The position numbers were made by a program, and so were the translations under genes. DNA of 64,000 nt, from assembly GCF_900142965.1 (NCBI RefSeq), contig NZ_FRCQ01000027.1, positions 42,642 through 106,641 of the forward strand, given 5' to 3'. This stretch comes from Rhizobacter sp. OV335 (GTDB lineage: Bacteria; Pseudomonadota; Gammaproteobacteria; Burkholderiales; Burkholderiaceae_C). A model generated the notes under the pieces. That model did no database searches and was not told where the DNA came from. It saw only the letters and a list, made by a program, of their open reading frames with translations. This document shows positions 59,076-64,000 of this stretch, one piece after another (within the stretch, counting starts at the first letter, position 1; the number at the start of each line of letters is the position of its first letter).

Positions 59076-60554
59076 TCAGGTCGTGAACCAATGTTCGCGT
59101 GCCTTCATGATCAATGCCTTGGCCTTGTCTTCGTCGATGCCGGCAATTTCGGTCAGTTCGTCGACCGCGAGGTCGGCGAGGTCGTCGCGCGTGTTGATCC
59201 CGCTCTCGGTCAGCTTCGGGATCAGGTCCGCATCCAGCCCTTCGAGATCGCGCAGGTTCTGCGACACGTCTTCCATTTTCTCTTCGCGGGCGATCTCCAT
59301 CGTCAGCAAAGCGTCTTTGGCCCGCGTGCGCAGTTCGTTGACGGTGTCTTCGTCGAAGCCTTCGATCTCGAGCATTTCCTGCATCGGGACGTAGGCCACC
59401 TCTTCGAGGCTGCTGAAGCCTTCGGCGATCAGGATGTCGGCCACCTCGGCGTCGACGTCGAGCTTGTCGACGAACAGCTTGCGAACGCTGTCGGACTCCT
59501 CGCTCTGCTTCGCCTTCGATTCCTCGGCCGTCATGATGTTGATGCGCCAGCCGGTCATCTCGGAGGCCAGCCGCACGTTCTGGCCGCCGCGGCCGATCGC
59601 GATCGCGAGGTTCTCTTCGTCGACGACGACGTCCATCGCGTGGCGCTCTTCGTCGACGACGATCGACTGCACGTTGGCCGGCGCCAGCGCGCCGATCACG
59701 AACTGTGCCGGGTCTTCGGACCACAGCACGATGTCGACGCGCTCGCCGGCGAGTTCATTGGTGACCGCGTTGACGCGCGAACCGCGCACGCCGACGCAGG
59801 TGCCGATCGGATCGACCCGCTTGTCGTGCGAGATCACGGCGATCTTGGCGCGCGAACCGGCATCACGGGCGCAGGACTTGATTTCCAGCAGGCCCTGCTC
59901 GATCTCGGGTACTTCCTGGGCGAACAGCTCGATCATGAAGCCGGGCGCACTGCGCGACAGCACGATCTGCGGGCCGCGCAGGGTCGGATCGACCTCGGCG
60001 ATGTAGGCGCGGACGCGGTCACCGGAGCGCAGGTTTTCCTTCGGGATCATCTCGCTGCGCTTCAGGCGCCCTTCGACCCGGCCGGATTCGACGATCACGT
60101 CGCCCTTGTCGAGGCGCTTGACGGTGCCGACGAAGATCTTCTCGCCGCGCGACAGGAAATCATTGAGCAGCTGCTCGCGCTCGGCGTCGCGGATCTTCTG
60201 CAGGATGACCTGCTTGGCCGCCTGGGCGCCGATGCGGCCGATCGACACCGAGTCGACCGGCTCTTCGATGTAGTCGTCGACCTCGATGTCGGGGAGCTGC
60301 TCGAGCGCCTCGAACAACAGGATCTCGGAATCGGGCAGTTGCAGGCCGGCCTCGTTCGGCACCACGTGCCAGCGGCGGAAGGTTTCGTATTCACCGCTGT
60401 CGCGGTCGACGGTGACGCGCATGTCGACCTCGCCGCCGTGCAGCTTCTTGCTGGCCGAGGCCAGGGCGGCCTCGACCGCGCCGAACACGACTTCGCGATC
60501 CACGCTCTTCTCGCGCGAGATGGCATCGACCAGCATCAAGAGTTCACGATTCAT
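59076..60554 (-). CDS. nusA: Transcription termination/antitermination factor NusA
   Basis: A protein of 492 aa starting at ATG 60554 ([23 protein letters not shown]). It has the N-terminal RNA polymerase-binding domain, an S1 domain ([20 protein letters not shown]), KH domains ([21 protein letters not shown] and [18 protein letters not shown]), and two C-terminal acidic repeats. It controls pausing, intrinsic termination and antitermination. It overlaps rimP by 11 nt. An intrinsic terminator-like hairpin in the operon leader could be its autoregulatory target. Confidence 0.98.
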   Translation of the reverse strand: MNRELLMLVDAISREKSVDREVVFGAVEAALASASKKLHGGEVDMRVTVDRDSGEYETFRRWHVVPNEAGLQLPDSEILLFEALEQLPDIEVDDYIEEPVDSVSIGRIGAQAAKQVILQKIRDAEREQLLNDFLSRGEKIFVGTVKRLDKGDVIVESGRVEGRLKRSEMIPKENLRSGDRVRAYIAEVDPTLRGPQIVLSRSAPGFMIELFAQEVPEIEQGLLEIKSCARDAGSRAKIAVISHDKRVDPIGTCVGVRGSRVNAVTNELAGERVDIVLWSEDPAQFVIGALAPANVQSIVVDEERHAMDVVVDEENLAIAIGRGGQNVRLASEMTGWRINIMTAEESKAKQSEESDSVRKLFVDKLDVDAEVADILIAEGFSSLEEVAYVPMQEMLEIEGFDEDTVNELRTRAKDALLTMEIAREEKMEDVSQNLRDLEGLDADLIPKLTESGINTRDDLADLAVDELTEIAGIDEDKAKALIMKAREHWFTT

Positions 60555-61092
60555 TCTTAGGATCTCCGTCAACATCTTCGGCCTGCACGTCGGCGTCGTG
60601 CGGCACAGCAGCCGGCTGCGCAAAGCGCCGGCCCTTGAAATCGAGGACTGGCACCAGATGGGCCTCCCGCACTTCCTCGAACGAAAAATCCAGGGCCTGG
60701 TCAACCTTGCCGTCGTTGAACACCAGGCGCCACTGCTCTCCCAGGGCCTCCAGCACGCCGCGGAATTTCTTGCGGCCCTCGAAAGGCACCTTCAGCGTCA
60801 GCTCGATTTCCGAGCCGGCGAAGCGTTGGTAGTCGGCAGGCTTGTTCAGCGGGCGGTCCAGCCCCGGCGACGACACTTCCAGGCGCTCGTAGGCGCACCC
60901 CTCGACCTCCAGCACGTGCTGCAGCTGGCGGGTCACCTTCTCGCAATCCTCGACCACGATGAACTCGCCGTTCGGATCATTCTGCAGACGGTCGATGAAG
61001 ACACGCAGCAAACCCTTGGGGCTGCGCTCGCAATTCACGAGGTCGTAACCCAGCCCGGTCACGGTGCGCTCAACAACGTCTTGCCAAATCAT
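60544..61092 (-). CDS. rimP: Ribosome maturation factor RimP
   Basis: A protein of 182 aa from ATG 61092 ([22 protein letters not shown]). It contains [35 protein letters not shown] and [23 protein letters not shown], the RimP signature. It is required for 30S subunit assembly. A C-terminal tail rich in Asp/Glu ([15 protein letters not shown]) is extra compared with E. coli RimP. It is the first gene of the leftward translation operon, whose promoter and leader terminator lie at 61134-61215. Confidence 0.96.
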   Translation of the reverse strand: MIWQDVVERTVTGLGYDLVNCERSPKGLLRVFIDRLQNDPNGEFIVVEDCEKVTRQLQHVLEVEGCAYERLEVSSPGLDRPLNKPADYQRFAGSEIELTLKVPFEGRKKFRGVLEALGEQWRLVFNDGKVDQALDFSFEEVREAHLVPVLDFKGRRFAQPAAVPHDADVQAEDVDGDPKNES

Positions 61093-61133
61093 CCAGCGAG
61101 TGTCTTCAGAGGTTATGAAAAATGTGGAGAAGC

Positions 61134-61163
61134 AAAAAAAATGGGCTGGAAGAATCCGCCCAT
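61134..61163 (-). terminator. Intrinsic terminator-like hairpin in the rimP leader
   Basis: On the minus strand, ATGGGCGG, a 6-nt loop, then CCAGCCCAT (one bulged A) form a stem of about 8 bp. A run of seven T follows at once (61140-61134). It lies between the promoter (61186-61215) and the rimP start (61092), so polymerases must pass it to express rimP-nusA-infB. This is the form of an attenuator; the same transcript encodes NusA, a termination factor. No gene ends upstream that would need it. Confidence 0.7.
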
Positions 61164-61185
61164 GCAGTTTTCTTGCGAAAGACGC

Positions 61186-61215
61186 ATTGTATCCCGGTGA
61201 ACGAGTACCCGGCAA
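61186..61215 (-). promoter_or_regulatory. Putative sigma-70 promoter of the rimP-nusA-infB operon
   Basis: Read leftward, TTGCCG (61215-61210) and TACAAT (61191-61186) are spaced by 18 bp. They match the sigma-70 consensus at 4 of 6 and 5 of 6 positions. Transcription would start near 61179, giving a leader of about 85 nt that contains the terminator-like hairpin. The divergent fabI gene begins at 61290. Confidence 0.55.
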
Positions 61216-61289
61216 GGGTTGTGACCGTCAAGCACGTGTGCGTGCCAGAATGAGCACCCCCTTTTCGATGACACCAGACTGGAGACTCC

Positions 61290-62075
61290 ATGGGATTCCT
61301 GGCCGGCAAGCGCTTCCTGATCACCGGCGTTCTGTCCAACCGCTCGATCGCCTACGGCATTGCCCGCGCCTGCCGGCGTGAAGGCGCCGAACTGGCGTTC
61401 AGCTATGTCGGAGAACGCTTCCGGGACCGCGTGGCCGAGTTTGCCGCCGAGTTCGACTCCACGCTGCTGTTCGATTGCGACGTCGCGAGCGACGAACAGA
61501 TCGACGCGATGTTCAACCAGCTCGGCGAGACCTGGCCGCAATTCGACGGTTTCGTCCATTCGATCGGTTTCGCGCCGCGCGAAGCGATCGCCGGCGATTT
61601 TCTCGAGGGCCTGTCGCGCGAGGGTTTCCGGATCGCCCACGACATTTCCAGCTACAGCTTCCCGGCGCTGGCCAAGGCGGCCGCGTCGCGCCTGACGCCG
61701 AAGGCCGCGCTGCTGACACTGAGTTATCTGGGGGCGATGCGCAGCGTTCCCAGCTACAACACGATGGGGCTGGCCAAGGCCTCGCTCGAAGCCTCGGTGC
61801 GCTATCTGGCCGCCAGCCTCGGCCCGAAGGGCGTGCGGGTCAACGGCATCTCGGCCGGTCCGATCAAGACGCTGGCCGCGTCGGGCATCAAGGGCTTCGG
61901 CAAGATCCTCGACGTGGTCGAACAGAACGCGCCGCTGCGCCGCAACGTGACGATCGACGATGTCGGCAACGTCGCCGCCTTCCTGCTGTCCGACCTGGCG
62001 GCCGGCGTCACGTCGGAAATCACCTATGTCGACGGTGGCTTCAGCCACGCGATGGGCGGCATCACCGAAGTCTGA
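61290..62075 (+). CDS. fabI: Enoyl-[acyl-carrier-protein] reductase (NADH)
   Basis: A protein of 261 aa. It has the FabI-type nucleotide fold ([19 protein letters not shown]) and catalytic Y156/K163 in [15 protein letters not shown], the same numbers as in E. coli FabI, with Y146 in LSYLGAM. It reduces trans-2-enoyl-ACP in the last step of each fatty-acid elongation cycle. GGAG precedes the ATG by 5 nt. It is divergent from the rimP operon, and ends exactly next to the stop of glk (no spacer). A short inverted repeat GCACG-TGTG-CGTGC lies at 61232-61245 upstream. Confidence 0.97.
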   Translation: MGFLAGKRFLITGVLSNRSIAYGIARACRREGAELAFSYVGERFRDRVAEFAAEFDSTLLFDCDVASDEQIDAMFNQLGETWPQFDGFVHSIGFAPREAIAGDFLEGLSREGFRIAHDISSYSFPALAKAAASRLTPKAALLTLSYLGAMRSVPSYNTMGLAKASLEASVRYLAASLGPKGVRVNGISAGPIKTLAASGIKGFGKILDVVEQNAPLRRNVTIDDVGNVAAFLLSDLAAGVTSEITYVDGGFSHAMGGITEV

Positions 62076-63050
62076 TCACAGGTCGTCCAGCGCCCGCAAG
62101 GCCCCCAACAGGGCCGGCGAGGTGCTGGCCTGCACGACGAAGGTCGGCATCGCATTGAGGTAGTCGCGGAACCGCCCCTTCGCGACGAAGCGCTCGCGGA
62201 AGCTCGACCGGTCGATCCGGTCCCCCAGGCGCGGCACGATGCCGCCGCCGATGTACATCCCGCCGCGCGTGCCCAGCGACAACGCCAGGTTGCCGGCCAC
62301 GCTGCCCAGCAGCGCGAAGAACATGTCGAGCGCCTCGACGCAATGCGCATCGCTCGCCGCCACCGCACGCTCGCTGACTTCGGCCGCGCTCAGCGGCTGG
62401 GCGGTGGCGCGATCGACCTGGCACAGCGCCTCGTAGAGACTCACCAGCCCCGGGCCCGACAACGCCCGCTCGGCCGACGCGTGGCCGTAGCGCTGGCGCA
62501 ACGCCGCGATCACCGCATCCTCCCGCGGCGTGGCGCCGCCGAGCGTCACGTGACCGCCCTCCCCGTTCAGCGGCACCACGCGCTCGCTGCCGGGCACCCG
62601 CAACAACCCCGACACCCCGAGCCCGGTGCCGGCACCGATCAGTCCGACCGGCGCCCCCTCGACCACCGCCCCGCCGCCGACCTGCCGCAGCTCGGCCGGC
62701 TTCAGCGACGGCAGCGACAGCGCAAGCGCCGTGAAGTCGTTGATCAGCAACAAGCGCTCGAGGCCCAGCTTCTGGCGAACCGCCTCGATCGAGAACGACC
62801 AGTGGTGGTTGGTCATCTGCACCTGGTCGCCGACGATGGGGTTGGCGATGCCGATCGCGCACCAGCGCGGCCGCACGGCCGGCGAATGCGTGTGCAGGTA
62901 ATGCGCCATCGCGTCCTGCAGCGTCGGGTGATCGGCAGCCGGCAGCGTGTCGATGGACGTCAGCTCGGCACCAGGCGCCAGCTGCAGCGCGAAACGCGCG
63001 TTCGTGCCACCGACGTCACCGACCCAACGCGGAAATGAATCTGCCTGCAT
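62076..63050 (-). CDS. glk: Glucokinase
   Basis: A protein of 324 aa of the proteobacterial Glk family. WVGDVGGTNARFALQ is the phosphate-binding motif, LLINDFTALALSLPSL carries the catalytic Asp, LIGAGTGLGVSGLL is the adenosine region, and PLNGEGGHVTLGG the glucose contact. It makes glucose-6-phosphate with ATP in the cytoplasm. It is divergent from the LamB-type porin gene across a 497-bp region with three HexR-like boxes, so the two may be co-regulated as a sugar-uptake pair. Confidence 0.95.
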   Translation of the reverse strand: MQADSFPRWVGDVGGTNARFALQLAPGAELTSIDTLPAADHPTLQDAMAHYLHTHSPAVRPRWCAIGIANPIVGDQVQMTNHHWSFSIEAVRQKLGLERLLLINDFTALALSLPSLKPAELRQVGGGAVVEGAPVGLIGAGTGLGVSGLLRVPGSERVVPLNGEGGHVTLGGATPREDAVIAALRQRYGHASAERALSGPGLVSLYEALCQVDRATAQPLSAAEVSERAVAASDAHCVEALDMFFALLGSVAGNLALSLGTRGGMYIGGGIVPRLGDRIDRSSFRERFVAKGRFRDYLNAMPTFVVQASTSPALLGALRALDDL

Positions 63051-63205
63051 GTCAACGTTCTCTCGTTCGAGTCACCGCAGGCAAACCCCGTGGCAACGAT
63101 CCTCGCCGCAGCGCGACCATTCGCACGCGGCCTCCCGACGCAGAGTGCGCCCCCCTGATGCGGCCCGCCTCGGTGCGCCATGCACCCGGACCGTGCGCTC
63201 GACTT

Positions 63206-63220
63206 TGTAGCCAAACTACT
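63206..63220. promoter_or_regulatory. HexR-like box 1 (glk-proximal)
   Basis: TGTAGCCAAACTACT has the dyad GTAG-N5-CTAC. It resembles the HexR consensus TGTAATTAAATTACA and lies 156 bp before the glk start. It is one of three copies in this region; regulator identity is inference. Confidence 0.5.
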
Positions 63221-63328
63221 TTTCATGATAGCCAAGCCGGCTGCAAAGTATCGACAGCTGGGCATTCGGGACTTCCCTGATGGGTGTGGTTATTGTGATA
63301 AACGAGGGGAAAACCCGCGTTTACCGGC

Positions 63329-63343
63329 TGTAGTCGGATTACT
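63329..63343. promoter_or_regulatory. HexR-like box 2
   Basis: TGTAGTCGGATTACT matches TGTAATTAAATTACA at 10 of 15 positions, including all dyad ends except the last base. It lies just upstream of the TTGACA -35 of the probable lamB promoter. Confidence 0.55.
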
Positions 63344-63353
63344 AGAGTCAACC

Positions 63354-63392
63354 TTGACAAAACCTTACAGCCAACGATGTAGCCGTGCTACT
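63354..63392 (+). promoter_or_regulatory. Probable lamB promoter -35 with HexR-like box 3 over the -10 region
   Basis: TTGACA (63354-63359) is a perfect -35. The third box TGTAGCCGTGCTACT (63378-63392) covers the place where the -10 would be (about 63377-63382), where no good -10 hexamer is seen. A repressor bound here would occlude polymerase. The third copy has the same dyad GTAG-N5-CTAC as the first. Confidence 0.5.
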
Positions 63393-63547
63393 CGCTGGAC
63401 ACAAGGAAGACAACGCACGTTTCCAGCCATTCCGGGCGAACTGCGACCCGCTCGCCCCACCCTGTTTCCCCCAACCGCTGCAGCAATGGGTCCCCCCAGA
63501 CCAGGCGCTCGGCACATTTCAAAGCAAAACCTCTGAGGAGTCAGTTG

Positions 63548-64000
63548 ATGAAGAGTCAGTTCAAGCTCGCGACCGTTGCCGCCGCGATGGGTCTGTTGGG
63601 CGCCACCTCTGCACAAGCCGTCGATTGGGGCGGTTATTTCCGAACGGGCCCGGGCGCGACGTCGAAAGACTCGTCGCGGGCGTGCTACGGGTTGTCGGGC
63701 CAGGGCATGAAGTACCGGCTGGGCAACGAGTGCGACCTGTACGGCGAGTTCCTGCTGAGCCAGGGGTTCAAGGCGGACGGCGTGGACTACAAGGCCGCGC
63801 TGATGACGAACCTGTTCAGCCCCGGATCGGACACGGGCGCTGTGGATCGCGGGGCGACGGGCCAGGACGCGAAGAACCAGTCGCTGGACCACAGCAAGCT
63901 GGGCATCAACCAGATCTACGTGGAAGGCAAGGGCTTCGACATCCTGCCCGAAGGCAACTTCTGGATCGGCAAGCGCTTCTACGGCCGCGCTGACGTGCAC
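63548..64000 (+). CDS. lamB: LamB-type maltoporin (partial, 3' end outside window)
   Basis: An open frame from ATG 63548, 9 nt after GAGGAG, to the window edge (151 codons). A signal peptide (MKSQFKLATVAAAMGLLGAT, cleavage near AQA) is followed by VDWGGYFRTGPGATSK, RACYGLSGQGMKYRLGNECD and EFLLSQGFKADG. This parallels the start of LamB, including the first disulfide loop and YRLGNEC. Maltoporins are trimeric outer-membrane channels for maltodextrins and sugars. The pairing with glk and the shared boxes fit glucose or maltose uptake. Substrate range is not fixed by this part. Confidence 0.9.
   Translation, partial: MKSQFKLATVAAAMGLLGATSAQAVDWGGYFRTGPGATSKDSSRACYGLSGQGMKYRLGNECDLYGEFLLSQGFKADGVDYKAALMTNLFSPGSDTGAVDRGATGQDAKNQSLDHSKLGINQIYVEGKGFDILPEGNFWIGKRFYGRADVH

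Larger units (their letters stand above)
63051..63547. other. 497-bp intergenic region glk / lamB
   Basis: No gene can be supported here. It contains three copies of a 15-bp box (63206, 63329, 63378), a perfect -35 TTGACA (63354-63359) directed at lamB, and a GAGGAG ribosome-binding site just before ATG 63548. The section 63200-63380 is AT-richer than the flanks. The part from 63051 to 63190 shows nothing clear, and no good glk promoter is recognised. Confidence 0.6.

Noticed and set aside
56591..59086. A rightward open frame of 831 codons opposite infB
   Set aside because: Shadow of the infB gene, including its low-complexity linker read in reverse as Gly/Arg-rich sequence.
61093..61289. 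A tRNA gene ahead of rimP, as in the E. coli metY-rimP order
   Set aside because: No cloverleaf, T-loop consensus or CCA end is seen in this interval; the hairpin there is terminator-like instead.

Overview
The window looks like chromosomal DNA of a high-GC (high-60s %) betaproteobacterium of the order Burkholderiales. A Rubrivivax/Leptothrix/Piscinibacter-type lineage fits best, although no rRNA or species marker is present. The evidence is an orphan Bug/TctC-type receptor, a DUF4936 gene, a DUF3138 porin, the rimP-nusA-infB-rbfA-truB-typA order, and an interspersed inverted repeat of the kind common in this order. No tRNA, rRNA, CRISPR array, prophage or insertion sequence was seen. Almost all sequence is coding, and many neighbours overlap by an ATGA.

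Region by region. 0-9.8 kb: housekeeping and small conserved genes (SWIM zinc-finger protein, HipA-like kinase with a DUF3037 partner, M32 carboxypeptidase, the mltG-tmk-holB-pilZ-tatD series read leftward, then ygfZ, DUF4936 and an NRDE protein read rightward). 9.8-16.9 kb: an orphan Bug receptor coupled to a large TPR hybrid histidine kinase, an esterase coupled to a thioesterase-GNAT fusion, and an iron-type alcohol dehydrogenase. 16.9-22.5 kb: isocitrate lyase, a secreted lipoprotein 5'-nucleotidase with a small cysteine-rich partner, and an agmatinase-family enzyme. 22.5-25.7 kb: a tightly overlapping three-gene glycan module (sugar epimerase, UGM-like flavoprotein, MraY/WecA-like transferase).

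25.8-43.7 kb is the most coherent block, a polyamine uptake and catabolism island. It holds an Lrp regulator, three class-III aminotransferases, PuuA/PuuB/PuuC/PuuD homologues, a complete PotFGHI-type ABC importer, a DUF3138 porin, a second glutamine-synthetase-like ligase and an EamA exporter. Together these would bring putrescine across both membranes and convert it to succinate semialdehyde by the gamma-glutamyl route, the direct transamination route, or both. 43.7-50.8 kb: dusA, a FitAB/VapBC-type toxin-antitoxin pair, a small ORF under a LexA-like box, a wax-ester synthase/DGAT with two alpha/beta hydrolases, and a compositionally foreign EEP-fold gene.

50.8-61.2 kb is the leftward translation operon rimP-nusA-infB-rbfA-truB-typA followed by an EamA transporter and a 3-hydroxyisobutyryl-CoA hydrolase. 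Its leader carries a promoter and an apparent intrinsic terminator ahead of rimP. 61.3-64 kb: fabI, glucokinase, and the start of a LamB-type maltoporin. The roughly 500-bp gap between glk and lamB contains three copies of a GTAG-N5-(C/T)TAC box resembling the HexR operator.
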